A DNA stretch of 14,383 bases from Methylobacter sp. (GCA_003158415.1 PMJA01000029.1:1-14383); one strand, 5' to 3'. Numbered from the stretch's first letter, positions 6,364 through 14,383 are shown. Numbers and translations are program-made. The notes: generated from the letters alone by a model not told the origin.

Positions 6364-9300
6364 GCGCAGCTATAGCCTTACTGACCCACGCGCCCAACGA
6401 TTTAACCGTGCTGCACAGCGCCCTGGCGCAATTGCCGGACGATTTTGCAGAAGTCACAGGCATTAACCTACAGGCGCTGGAAAACGAAACGCAAATGTCC
6501 GAGTTACTGTCAACTCAACTGGCGACGGCCCGCATCATCGTGTTGCGGGTATTGGGCAGCTTGGGCGGCGTACCCGGTTTTGCCGAGCTGCGACAACAGG
6601 CGCAGAATCACGGGCAACATTTAGTCGTCATTAGCGGCGTCGGCGAACCCGATCCTGAATTGGCGGCGGCATCCACTGTTTCTGTGGATGTGTTGCACCA
6701 AACGCTCACCTATTTTCAGGCCGGCGGCAGCGTCAACATGGCGCAACTATTGCGCTATCTTTCCGATCATTTTTTATTGACCGGTTTAGGCCATGAGCCT
6801 GCAATGGCATTGCCGGAACACGGCATTTATCACCCCGATTTACCGCCCGATGCCGATGTGGCTGATTGGCTGAATATCCGCATTGCGGAGCGCCCTGCCA
6901 TCGGCATCGTTTTTTACCGCGCCCATTGGATGAGCGGCAATACCCGCTTTATCGACGCGTTGATCACCGCGCTGGAAAAACGCGGCATGAATGTATTGCC
7001 GGTTTTTACTGCGTCGTTGCGGGCGGGCGGCGATAACGGCACGGCCTTGCCCACGGCATTGCGCTATTTTTACGGCCCATCAGGCGCGCATATCGATGTA
7101 TTGATCAACACCACGGCCTTCGCTATGGGCGAGATTACGCCCGGCGGCCCTACGCCCGCAGGCTGGTCGGTGTCGGTGCTGGAGCAATTGAACGTGCCGG
7201 TGTTGCAGGCAATTACCAGCGGCATGGCCCAGGCGCAATGGCGCTTGTCCACACGCGGACTGAATCCGCTGGATGCCGCCATGAATGTCGTTCTACCGGA
7301 ATTCGACGGGCGCATTATCACCGTGCCGATGTCGTTCAAGGCGCAAGCCTACGGCCCGGCCCATGAGTTGATCGAATACGACCCGCTACCGGATCGGGTC
7401 GCGCGTATTGCAGGTATAGCCTGGCGCTACGCACGGCTTAAACGGCTGAACAATGCCGACAAACGCATTGCTTTTGTGTTTACCAATTCCAACAGCAAAG
7501 CCTCGCAAATAGGCAACGCAGTCGGCCTGGATGCCCCGGTATCGCTGATGCGCATACTGCAAGCCATGCAGGCCGAAGGTTACAATATCGCTAACCTGCC
7601 TGCAGACGGCACGGCGCTGATTCACGAATTGATAGACCGTTGCGCTTACGACAACACTTATTTAACCAGCGAACAGTTGGTGAACGCCGTGGGCCGCGTT
7701 TCCACGGTGCAGTATGCCGAATGGTTTGCCGATCTACCTGCCGAAATGCAGGAAAAAATGACCGCACAATGGGGCGTAGCGCCGGGCGTAGCCTATCTGC
7801 ATGACGGGCAGCTGGCTTTGGCAGGCATCACATTGGGCAACGCACTGGTGGTGTTGCAGCCGCCGCGCGGCTACGGCATGGATCCCGACGCGATCTACCA
7901 CCAGCCCGACTTGCCGCCTACGCATCATTATTACGCGTTGTATCGCTGGCTGAAAGATGACTGGCAGGCCGACGCCATCGTGCATGTGGGCAAACACGGC
8001 ACGCTGGAATGGTTGCCGGGCAAAGGCGTGGGCCTGTCCGAACAGTGCTTTCCCGATGCGCTGTTAGCCGATCTGCCCTTGTTTTATCCTTTTATTATCA
8101 ACGATCCCGGCGAAGGTGCGCAGGCCAAGCGCCGCGCCCATGCCGTCGTCGTCGATCACCTGACGCCGCCGATGACCACCGCCGATACTTACGGGGCGCT
8201 GGCGCAATTGACGCAACTGGTGGATGAATACTATCAGGTGGAAATACTCGACCCTGCCAAACTGCCGCTATTGCAGCAGCAAATTTGGGAGCTGGTAAAA
8301 CAAACCAACCTGGATGCCGATTTGCAGGCCCGCTTGCTGCATCACGACCATGACCACGATGATCATCATGGACATACTCACGATCACGATGATGATCATC
8401 ATCAGGCCAAGCTCTCCATTCCTGCCAAGATTACAATAGGCAGATTAAAGCCAGCGCTTTATAAGCCGCTACAGGCTGGAATGGGCGTTTTAAAGCAGCC
8501 GGTAAAAACCGCGCACACGCATGAGCACCACCACCACGAACATCATGACGATGAATTGCCCGCCGTGCTGACCCAAATGGCAGGCTCCGACGTGGCGCAT
8601 TTGATTGAGGATCTGGACGGTTATTTGTGCGAACTGGGCGCGGCGCAAATCCGCGACGGCCTGCATATTCTGGGACAATCGCCCGAACACGAACAGCTTA
8701 TCGATATGCTGGTCTCGCTGACGCGTTTGCCCAACCAGGCTATTCCGGGGCTGCAAGCGGAGTTAGCTCAGCTGTTCGGTTTGCAACTTGAGACCCTGCT
8801 GGCGCATCCGGGCCGTCGGTTGGCTACGTCTGCTAGTGCTCTTGAACAACTGGCCGGACGAGTCATCGTAACCGGCGCGGATGCCTTGGAAAGCATTGAA
8901 GCCGTAAGCCAACAACTGTTTAGCGCCTTGCATCAACAGGGCTTTAGCGCAATCGCCATTGATGCGATTCTAGCTGAAACTTTCAGTTATGGCGCGACGG
9001 ATTTTGACGGCTTGCGCCAAATTCTAAGCTTTGCCTGTAGGGAATTGGCGCCCAACCTCGCCCGCGCCTCGGACGAAATCGACAATCTGCTGAGCGGCTT
9101 GTCCGGCGGCTATATACCGGCCGGCCCCAGCGGTTCGCCGACGCGCGGCATGGCACATATACTGCCTACCGGCCGCAATTTTTACTCGGTCGATCCGCGT
9201 AGCGTGCCCTCGCAATCGGCGTGGCGGGTAGGCGGACAACTCGCGCTGGAAGTGCTGGCCCGCTATCAGCGTGAAACCGGCAGCTATCCCGAAAGCGTCG

Positions 9301-10397
9301 CCATCAGCATATGGGGCACCAGCGCCATGCGCACCCACGGCGACGATGTAGCGCAAATTCTGGCGCTGCTGGGTGTGCGGCCGGTTTGGCGGCCTGAAAA
9401 CCGTCAGGTTTCCGGCATAGAAGTCATACCGTTAACCGAACTCAAACGCCCGCGCATCGATGTTACCACGCGCATCAGCGGATTTTTTAGGGATGCTTTT
9501 CCGCAGCTGATCGACTTGATTGATGACGCCGTTAACGCCGTCATTGCGCTGGATGAACCGCTGTCGCAAAACTTCGTGCGCAAACATTATCTGGCCGAAT
9601 TGGGCGAGCTGATCGGCGCCGGACTGACTGACAACGTAGCACAACAGCGCGCCGCTTACCGTATTTTCGGCGCCAAGCCCGGCAGCTACGGCGCCGGTAT
9701 TTTGCCGCTGATCCAGGAAAAAAACTGGCAGACCGATGCCGATTTTGCCGAAAGCTATGTCAACTGGGGCGGCTACGCCTATGGGCGCGGCGAACAAGGC
9801 AGCGACGAACGCGAGGCTTTCCGCACCCGCTTGTCGGGCGTGCAAATCGCCTTGCACAACCAGGACAACCGCGAGCACGACATTTTCGACAGCGACGATT
9901 ATCTGCAATTTCACGGCGGCATGATCGCCACCATACGCGCCTTGACCGGCCAACAACCGCGCCATTATTTCGGCGACAGCCACGACCCGTCCCGCGCCCA
10001 AGTCAGGGATTTGAAAGAAGAAACCTTGCGGGTATTCAGATCGCGGGTGGTAAACCCCAAATGGTTAGCGAGTATCCAGCGTCACGGCTACAAAGGCGGC
10101 TTGGAGCTGACGGCAACCGTCGATTATTTGTTCGGTTATGATGCCACCTCCCAAGTCATGGACGATTGGATGTACGAGCAAGTCGCCGACACGTATGCCC
10201 TAGACCCGGATATGCAACGCTTTTTGGAAGCCGCCAACCCGTGGGCGCAGAATGCGATAGCCGAGCGTCTGCTGGAAGCTGCCAACCGGGGGATGTGGGC
10301 CGAACCTAAGCCAGAAACCCTGGATGCGCTGCAAGCCGTTTATTTGCAAAGCGAAACCTTACTGGAAGCGCGCGGCGAGACGCCTCGCAACAGGTGA
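6360..10397 (+). CDS. cobN: Cobaltochelatase large subunit CobN
   Basis: This 1345-residue protein belongs to the CobN/BchH/ChlH family. CobN binds the corrin ring (hydrogenobyrinic acid a,c-diamide) and inserts Co2+ using ATP hydrolysed by its AAA+ partner, in the cytoplasm, in the aerobic B12 pathway. Signatures include VHVGKHGTLEWLPGKGVGLS (H542, H546, E550), YPFIINDPGEGAQAKRRAHAV shortly after, SPTRGMAHILPTGRNFYSVDP in the second half, and WGGYAYGRG near the C-terminus. Length is in the family's range but includes two histidine-rich blocks, residues 661-681 (11 His in 21) and 719-729 (8 His in 11), joined by a positively charged linker. The start overlaps the ferredoxin stop (ATGA). No cobST is present; the following fused ATPase is the likely partner. 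BchH is less likely given the cobalt/B12 context and riboswitch. Confidence 0.95.
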   Translation: MSAAIALLTHAPNDLTVLHSALAQLPDDFAEVTGINLQALENETQMSELLSTQLATARIIVLRVLGSLGGVPGFAELRQQAQNHGQHLVVISGVGEPDPELAAASTVSVDVLHQTLTYFQAGGSVNMAQLLRYLSDHFLLTGLGHEPAMALPEHGIYHPDLPPDADVADWLNIRIAERPAIGIVFYRAHWMSGNTRFIDALITALEKRGMNVLPVFTASLRAGGDNGTALPTALRYFYGPSGAHIDVLINTTAFAMGEITPGGPTPAGWSVSVLEQLNVPVLQAITSGMAQAQWRLSTRGLNPLDAAMNVVLPEFDGRIITVPMSFKAQAYGPAHELIEYDPLPDRVARIAGIAWRYARLKRLNNADKRIAFVFTNSNSKASQIGNAVGLDAPVSLMRILQAMQAEGYNIANLPADGTALIHELIDRCAYDNTYLTSEQLVNAVGRVSTVQYAEWFADLPAEMQEKMTAQWGVAPGVAYLHDGQLALAGITLGNALVVLQPPRGYGMDPDAIYHQPDLPPTHHYYALYRWLKDDWQADAIVHVGKHGTLEWLPGKGVGLSEQCFPDALLADLPLFYPFIINDPGEGAQAKRRAHAVVVDHLTPPMTTADTYGALAQLTQLVDEYYQVEILDPAKLPLLQQQIWELVKQTNLDADLQARLLHHDHDHDDHHGHTHDHDDDHHQAKLSIPAKITIGRLKPALYKPLQAGMGVLKQPVKTAHTHEHHHHEHHDDELPAVLTQMAGSDVAHLIEDLDGYLCELGAAQIRDGLHILGQSPEHEQLIDMLVSLTRLPNQAIPGLQAELAQLFGLQLETLLAHPGRRLATSASALEQLAGRVIVTGADALESIEAVSQQLFSALHQQGFSAIAIDAILAETFSYGATDFDGLRQILSFACRELAPNLARASDEIDNLLSGLSGGYIPAGPSGSPTRGMAHILPTGRNFYSVDPRSVPSQSAWRVGGQLALEVLARYQRETGSYPESVAISIWGTSAMRTHGDDVAQILALLGVRPVWRPENRQVSGIEVIPLTELKRPRIDVTTRISGFFRDAFPQLIDLIDDAVNAVIALDEPLSQNFVRKHYLAELGELIGAGLTDNVAQQRAAYRIFGAKPGSYGAGILPLIQEKNWQTDADFAESYVNWGGYAYGRGEQGSDEREAFRTRLSGVQIALHNQDNREHDIFDSDDYLQFHGGMIATIRALTGQQPRHYFGDSHDPSRAQVRDLKEETLRVFRSRVVNPKWLASIQRHGYKGGLELTATVDYLFGYDATSQVMDDWMYEQVADTYALDPDMQRFLEAANPWAQNAIAERLLEAANRGMWAEPKPETLDALQAVYLQSETLLEARGETPRNR
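8340..8546 (+). other. cobN: Histidine-rich insert within CobN
   Basis: Bases 8340-8402 encode residues 661-681, a run of His with Asp (HHDHDHDDHHGHTHDHDDDHH style). Bases 8514-8546 encode residues 719-729 (HTHEHHHHEHH). Between them lies a 37-residue basic, Pro/Lys-containing linker (682-718). The composition resembles the metal-binding loops of CobW/UreE/HypB-type metallochaperones. A cobalt-holding role is inference. Confidence 0.75.
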
Positions 10398-10399
10398 CT

Positions 10400-12316
10400 A
10401 TGACCTTTCCTTTTTCCGCCATCGTCGAACAAACGCAGTTGAAAACCGCGTTGTTACTGTGCGCCGTAGACCCATCCTTGGGCGGCGTATTGATACGCGG
10501 CGATAAAGGCTCGGCCAAGAGCACGGCGGCGAGAGCATTAACCGACATACTGCCGCCGATCGAACGGGTAGTCGGTTGTGCGTTCAACTGCACCCCCGGT
10601 GCGCCCTACCAGGGCTGTGAAACCTGCAATCCCGTGGGAGCGACTTTAGCGATAATCGAGACTAAAGTCGCTCCCACAATAAATGCGCACCTGCGACCGG
10701 TGCCGTTTATCAACTTGCCGCTAGGCGCTACCGAAGACCGCGTCATTGGCATGTTGGATCTGGAGCGGGCGCTGAAAGGCGCGCAACGCGTATTTCAGCC
10801 GGGCCTGCTGGCCGCCGCGCATCGCGGCATACTTTATATAGACGAAGTCAACCTGCTGCCGGATCATCTGGTCGATGTGCTGCTGGATGCGGCGGCGATG
10901 GGCGTCAACTCGGTGCAGCGCGAAGGCTTGTCGGTGTCGCATCCGGCGCGATTTACGCTGATCGGCACGATGAACCTGGAAGAAGGCGATTTGCGCCCGC
11001 AATTGTTGGATCGGTTCGGCTTGATGGTCGAAGTCACCGCGCCGCGCGATAAAACGTTGCGCGCCGAAGTTGTGCGCCGCCGTATCGCCTACGAGGCCGA
11101 CCAGACCGCTTACGCCGCCGTATGGAGCCAACAGCAGCATGAGCTACGCGAGCAGCTCGCCACCGCGCAACGCTTATTGCCCACCGTGACCTTGGCTGAC
11201 GCCCTGCTCGATTTGATCAGTTCTGTGTGTTGCGAGTTTGAAGTCGCCAGCCTGCGCGCCGACATCGTCATCCACAAAGCAGCGCGCGCCCTGGCCGCGC
11301 TGGCCGGACGCACCGAGGTAACGCCCGACGACATACGCATTGCGGCGGAACTGGCCCTGCCACATCGACGCCGACGCAAACCCTTTGAACAGCCGGGCCT
11401 GGATAAGGATCGCCTGGACGAATTGATGCAGCAAGCCCAACAGCCGGATGAAGCATCCGAGCCTGACGATGGGCAACAGGACGGTGAATCGCAAGATAAA
11501 CCCCAAGTTTTTGCCGCCGCTGCCTTAAGCCATGCGCCCAAAATTACAGTGGAATCTGTCACCAAACAGCCCGCGTCAGGCAAACGCAGCGCGGCGGCGA
11601 ATTCAACGCGCGGCCGCGTGGTACGCACGATGCCGGATCAAAACCCCGACAGTCTTGCCGTCGGGGCGACGCTACGCAGTGCGGCCTTGCGCGGTGGCGA
11701 CTTTACGGTGAGCAAAAACGATTTGCATCAGCAAATCCGCAGCGGCAAAAGTGCCAACCTGATTTTGTTCGTAGTCGACGCCTCCGGTTCGATGGCCGCA
11801 CAGCGGCGCATGGAAGCGGTCAAGGGCGCGGTCTTAACGCTGCTAACCGACGCCTACCAGCAACGCGACCAGGTCGCTGTCATCGCCTTTCGCGGCGAGT
11901 CGGCCTCGGTATTGTTGTCGCCGACCCGTAGCGTCGATCTTGCCGAACAACAATTACGCGAATTGCCCACAGGCGGCAGAACGCCGCTGCCGCATGCCTT
12001 GCAGCTGGCCCTGGAAACGCTGGAGCAAACCAATGACATACCGCCCTTGTTGGTATTGCTCAGCGACGGCAAAGCCAATGTGGCTTTAAACGACGGCGAT
12101 CCCTGGCAGGAAACGCTCAGCTATGCCGGGTTACTCGCTGAGCGCGGTATACCCGCCTTAGTGCTGGATACAGAAACCGGTTATTTGCGCTTAGGCAGAG
12201 CCAGGCTTTTGGCGGAAGCGTTGGGGGCACAATGCCTGACGCTGGAAGAACTGTCGGCGGAAAATTTGGCGTTGACGATACGCAGTTGTCTTAGGAATGA
12301 GCACGGAATAACTTGA
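10400..12316 (+). CDS. chlID: Cobaltochelatase ATPase, fused ChlI-ChlD type
   Basis: This 638-residue protein is the ATPase partner of CobN. It combines a ChlI/BchI-like AAA+ module with a ChlD-like von Willebrand A module. Visible are Walker A GDKGSAKST (34-42), Walker B GILYIDEV (143-150), an acidic Gln/Asp-rich linker (about 345-370) and the metal-ion site DASGS (460-464) with TPL (528-530) and LSDG (555-558). A cysteine cluster C60, C64, C73, C76 may bind zinc. ATG 10400 is preferred because AGGTGA sits just before it. GTG 10394, overlapping the cobN stop, would add two residues. A REP-like palindrome (10634-10677) is translated in frame as residues 79-93, in a variable stretch before the conserved VPFINLPLGATEDRV. 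It replaces the CobS/CobT pair of alphaproteobacteria. Family assignment (cobaltochelatase subunit, TIGR02442-like) is from memory of motifs and order. Confidence 0.9.
   Translation: MTFPFSAIVEQTQLKTALLLCAVDPSLGGVLIRGDKGSAKSTAARALTDILPPIERVVGCAFNCTPGAPYQGCETCNPVGATLAIIETKVAPTINAHLRPVPFINLPLGATEDRVIGMLDLERALKGAQRVFQPGLLAAAHRGILYIDEVNLLPDHLVDVLLDAAAMGVNSVQREGLSVSHPARFTLIGTMNLEEGDLRPQLLDRFGLMVEVTAPRDKTLRAEVVRRRIAYEADQTAYAAVWSQQQHELREQLATAQRLLPTVTLADALLDLISSVCCEFEVASLRADIVIHKAARALAALAGRTEVTPDDIRIAAELALPHRRRRKPFEQPGLDKDRLDELMQQAQQPDEASEPDDGQQDGESQDKPQVFAAAALSHAPKITVESVTKQPASGKRSAAANSTRGRVVRTMPDQNPDSLAVGATLRSAALRGGDFTVSKNDLHQQIRSGKSANLILFVVDASGSMAAQRRMEAVKGAVLTLLTDAYQQRDQVAVIAFRGESASVLLSPTRSVDLAEQQLRELPTGGRTPLPHALQLALETLEQTNDIPPLLVLLSDGKANVALNDGDPWQETLSYAGLLAERGIPALVLDTETGYLRLGRARLLAEALGAQCLTLEELSAENLALTIRSCLRNEHGIT
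10634..10677. repeat. REP-like palindrome inside the chelatase gene
   Basis: GTGGGAGCGACTTTAG (10634-10649) and its exact reverse complement (10662-10677) flank a 12-base centre containing CGATAATCG. The arm matches the well-known gammaproteobacterial REP motif beginning GTGGGAGCGACTTTAG. Here it looks like two REP units in inverted orientation within coding sequence. The frame stays open, giving residues VGATLAIIETKVAPT. Confidence 0.88.
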
Positions 12317-12387
12317 GCAAGCAGTGGTTGCAATGCGGTAAAGTAAAAGAACTAAAACATTGCACCAAAACTTATAATGCAGCCTAC

Positions 12388-12490
12388 TAAGGAACGTGCA
12401 TGACACACTTCGACATCTTATTCCCTCTCCTTCCGGGAGAGGGTTGGGTTGAGGGGATTTAATACATAAGTGTGTCGTGCATGTTTCTTA
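12388..12490. repeat. MITE-like element: 23-bp inverted repeat enclosing a GGAGAGGG hairpin
   Basis: The arm at 12388-12410 pairs with 12468-12490. Twenty of 23 positions are Watson-Crick, and the three exceptions are all G-U capable, so an RNA copy could form an unbroken 23-bp helix. Enclosed is CCCTCTCC (12423-12430)-TTCCG-GGAGAGGG (12436-12443) followed by TTGGGTTGAGGGG. That is the familiar intergenic repeat whose minus-strand translation reads NPLNPTLSRKERE. The element sits 71 bases after the chelatase stop and may act as a terminator or transcript-stabilising hairpin. Confidence 0.65.
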
Positions 12491-12566
12491 CTCAATAGAA
12501 ATTGAAAAACAAATGCAAGAAATATTCGACCGTCTATCCGAAAAAATGAGAATTGCTGATTTGTAA
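12477..12566 (+). pseudogene. Tiny ORF, possible remnant of a gene start (transposase-like?)
   Basis: From GTG 12477 the frame reads MHVSYSIEIEKQMQEIFDRLSEK followed by MRIADL and a stop, 29 codons. The IEKQMQEIFDRLSEK stretch is amphipathic and protein-like. From memory it resembles the N-terminus of some transposases that continue with a DRRRYAA-like sequence, which is absent here. It begins inside the right arm of the adjacent inverted repeat. There is no ribosome site. The call is tentative, and it may be chance. Confidence 0.2.
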
Positions 12567-12579
12567 TTGAATAGTTGCA

Positions 12580-12599
12580 ACCAAGCCAGTGGCCTTGGT
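12580..12599 (-). terminator. Weak hairpin downstream of the SIR2-like gene
   Basis: ACCAAG (12580-12585) pairs with CTTGGT (12594-12599), with a CC/GG extension and one bulged C. It lies 28-47 bases past the SIR2-like stop on the minus strand. There is no T-run after it, so termination here is uncertain. Confidence 0.25.
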
Positions 12600-12626
12600 G
12601 AAAGCAGGTACTAGTGAAAATCAATC

Positions 12627-13463
12627 TTATGAAACAGCCGCCAGCAAATCTTCAATGCCCGCATCAAGAATTTCAAGTCCTATTTTTTTACAAAAACGCA
12701 GTTCTTTGTTGGTTGGATTTTTGTTCAAAACCCAGCCTTTATGCTCTGCCGCTCCATAAACAATATCGCTCATCACCATGCGCTCTGAATCTCTGTTTAA
12801 CGGCATGCCTATAAATAGATATTGCTTGCCCTTACGGTACTCTTTAAGGAAATCAGGAATAGCAAAGCCACCCATTAACTCGGTTATATAGTCGACATAA
12901 TCGGCATCCGAAGCGATGTAGTTGGCTTCCGGCTTAGGCGTACCCATCGGTTTAAATAGAATCGGTAGTCTGGCATCTACCTGTTCCTGGGGGATTTCAA
13001 AATAATCGCTGCCGTCATAGTGGTATATTTTAAACCGGAACTGGCTGGCGGTGATTCTTGCCACGCCTACAATCAGTGTATGCTCTTCATCGGCATAACT
13101 GTCTTGTAATTGCGTATCTCTATTGATGTCAATGACATAAGCAGGCCGCCATTCAGCCAGCCAATCGTGGACTGCCGCGCGTGTCCATTCAGTGTCGCCG
13201 TAAAGTTTGGTCAAAAAATGACCCAGAAAATTCCTGCCTTTTTTCAGCTCCTGATTCATGGCCGCCCTGGGGAATTCATACATCAGTTTGGGCGCCATGG
13301 GCTTGCCGTTATTCATCGCCAAAATCAAACTGTTGCTATCAGCCGGCATGGCGGCTCCCGTCAGTTTATCGGTGGCATCAAAAAGCACGCCCGGCCCCAG
13401 ATAAGGCACGACTTGATTTTCATATAAACCGTTTAATATTTCAGAAAAGACAGTAGTAGACAT
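12627..13463 (-). CDS. SIR2-like protein, probably co-regulated with nifH
   Basis: This 278-residue protein resembles the SIR2_2-type branch of the SIR2 fold (NAD-binding Rossmann proteins). Matching landmarks are VPYLGPGV (19-26, NAD loop), VIDINRDTQLQDSY (110-123, where the family usually has TTNYD...E), ILFKPMGTP (168-176, where the family usually has K-x-H-G), SDADYVDYI (185-193) and YLFIGMPLNRD (215-225). Replacement of the usual catalytic His by Met173 suggests it is not a classical deacylase or NADase. Start ATG 13463 is preferred over 13475 because GGGG lies six bases upstream. There is no signal peptide or membrane segment, so it should be cytoplasmic. It is divergent from nifH and has its own -24/-12 promoter and NifA-type site. 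Its function is unknown. Roles in NAD(ADP-ribose)-linked control of nitrogenase or in defence are speculation. Confidence 0.8.
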   Translation of the reverse strand: MSTTVFSEILNGLYENQVVPYLGPGVLFDATDKLTGAAMPADSNSLILAMNNGKPMAPKLMYEFPRAAMNQELKKGRNFLGHFLTKLYGDTEWTRAAVHDWLAEWRPAYVIDINRDTQLQDSYADEEHTLIVGVARITASQFRFKIYHYDGSDYFEIPQEQVDARLPILFKPMGTPKPEANYIASDADYVDYITELMGGFAIPDFLKEYRKGKQYLFIGMPLNRDSERMVMSDIVYGAAEHKGWVLNKNPTNKELRFCKKIGLEILDAGIEDLLAAVS

Positions 13464-13500
13464 TGCGAACCCCATTATTAAGTATATGTATCTTTAATAT

Positions 13501-13517
13501 AAGCAATAATTAATCCA
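13501..13517 (-). promoter_or_regulatory. Sigma-54 (-24/-12) promoter for the SIR2-like gene
   Basis: Read on the minus strand: TGGATTAATTATTGCTT. GG and GC are exactly 10 bases apart, and the -12 half TTGCTT is identical to that of the nifH promoter. The -24 half matches TGG but not the following CAC. The predicted start is about 13491, giving a 5' leader of 27-28 bases. Confidence 0.6.
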
Positions 13518-13613
13518 GTTGTTTGTCTATTCCGATAAAAATTTTAACATTATGATTAACAAGCGCTTAAAAAATATTATTTTGACTTTTCTAAGGAGTG
13601 GTAATGGCTGTTT

Positions 13614-13629
13614 TGTACTGTTTATAACA
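13614..13629. promoter_or_regulatory. NifA upstream activator site (TGT-N10-ACA), SIR2-like side
   Basis: TGT 13614-13616 and ACA 13627-13629 with ten bases between give a perfect NifA consensus. Its centre is about 131 bp upstream of the predicted SIR2-like start, and about 247 bp from the nifH start. Confidence 0.6.
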
Positions 13630-13729
13630 ATTAAGTTAAAGCCTGTCGTCTTATAAGGCCATCGGTACTCGCAAAGAACGCCATTTTTATTCATAACTGA
13701 AGCATTTCACCAAACTGTAATAACCCCAC

Positions 13730-13745
13730 TGTTAACAAGCCTACA
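13730..13745. promoter_or_regulatory. NifA upstream activator site (TGT-N10-ACA), nifH side
   Basis: TGT 13730-13732 and ACA 13743-13745 with ten bases between match the NifA consensus perfectly. Its centre is about 131 bp upstream of the predicted nifH start, in the usual window for nif activation. Confidence 0.72.
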
Positions 13746-13813
13746 GAAAACACAACAAAATGTTTGAAACGCCACGCGACACCCGATCACCATCGCCTAT
13801 TATTTTTATTAAA

Positions 13814-13826
13814 AATCAATAAGATA
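13814..13826 (+). promoter_or_regulatory. IHF-like site between NifA site and nifH promoter
   Basis: AATCAA-TAAG-ATA matches the IHF consensus WATCAANNNNTTR except at one position. It lies at about -55 to -43 in an A/T-rich tract, where IHF bends nif promoters so that NifA can reach sigma-54 polymerase. Confidence 0.35.
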
Positions 13827-13837
13827 AAAAATATTAG

Positions 13838-14383
<546 letters not shown>

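Larger units (their letters stand above)
12317..12626. other. Intergenic region between chlID and the SIR2-like gene
   Basis: This is 310 bases between convergent genes. It contains the inverted-repeat element (12388-12490), the tiny ORF remnant (12477-12566) and a weak hairpin (12580-12599). A TATAAT at 12373-12378 lacks a partner -35 box. Nothing else is recognisable. Confidence 0.6.

Noticed and set aside
9432..10001. 189-codon minus-strand ORF
   Set aside because: It is antisense to the conserved C-terminal part of cobN, and its composition is that of a shadow frame.
10499..10525. Walker A of the chelatase ATPase reads GDKGSAKST, not the classic GxxGxGKS
   Set aside because: An Ala before the Lys is normal in this fused cobaltochelatase family, as far as I recall, so it is not a sign of inactivation.
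12418..12624. 68-codon minus-strand ORF ending NPLNPTLSRKERE
   Set aside because: Its C-terminal part is the known spurious translation of the GGAGAGGG intergenic repeat. The rest crosses the inverted-repeat element and shows no family features.
13761..13776. Third NifA-like site TGT-N10-ACG
   Set aside because: The second half-site has G in place of the final A, and a perfect site lies 30 bases upstream. It may be a weak auxiliary site, but it is not supported.

Overview
The window looks like chromosomal DNA of an aerobic, nitrogen-fixing gammaproteobacterium. A methanotroph of the Methylococcales is my best guess. The guess rests on the combination of a DabA-type inorganic-carbon gene, aerobic cobalt insertion (CobN), a standard nifH, moderate GC and REP-like palindromes. 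No pmo or mxa gene lies in the window, so the taxonomy is inference.

Layout. (1) 1-1209, minus strand: the first 403 codons of dabA, running off the left edge. (2) 1210-1645: a divergent intergenic region with two small inverted repeats. (3) 1646-4509, plus strand: a two-component pair, a membrane histidine kinase and an NtrC-type sigma-54 activator, overlapping by 4 bases. (4) 4633-5048: a terminator-like hairpin, a sigma-70-type promoter and a cobalamin riboswitch. (5) 5049-12316, plus strand: a five-gene cobalt/cobalamin operon made of cbtB, cbtA, a thioredoxin-like [2Fe-2S] ferredoxin, cobN and a fused ChlI-ChlD cobaltochelatase ATPase. The last three junctions overlap or nearly touch. 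(6) 12317-12626: a relic region with a 23-bp inverted repeat around a common gammaproteobacterial hairpin repeat, then a tiny ORF that may be a gene remnant. (7) 12627-13463, minus strand: a SIR2-like protein. (8) 13464-13909: a divergent nif control region. (9) 13910 to the right edge, plus strand: the first 158 codons of nifH.

How the genes work together. B12 sensed by the riboswitch should control cobalt import (CbtAB) and cobalt insertion into the corrin ring (CobN plus ChlID). The ferredoxin inside the operon suggests a redox step. At the right end, nifH has a textbook -24/-12 promoter and a TGT-N10-ACA NifA site. The oppositely oriented SIR2-like gene has its own GG-N10-GC promoter and its own TGT-N10-ACA site at almost exactly the same distance (about 131 bp from the predicted start). 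This makes the SIR2-like gene a probable member of the NifA regulon, and I consider it the most interesting lead in the window.

Other notable observations: a REP-like 44-bp palindrome translated in frame inside the chelatase ATPase, two histidine-rich blocks inserted in CobN, and a SIR2 fold in which the usual catalytic His and the Asn-Tyr-Asp motif appear altered.
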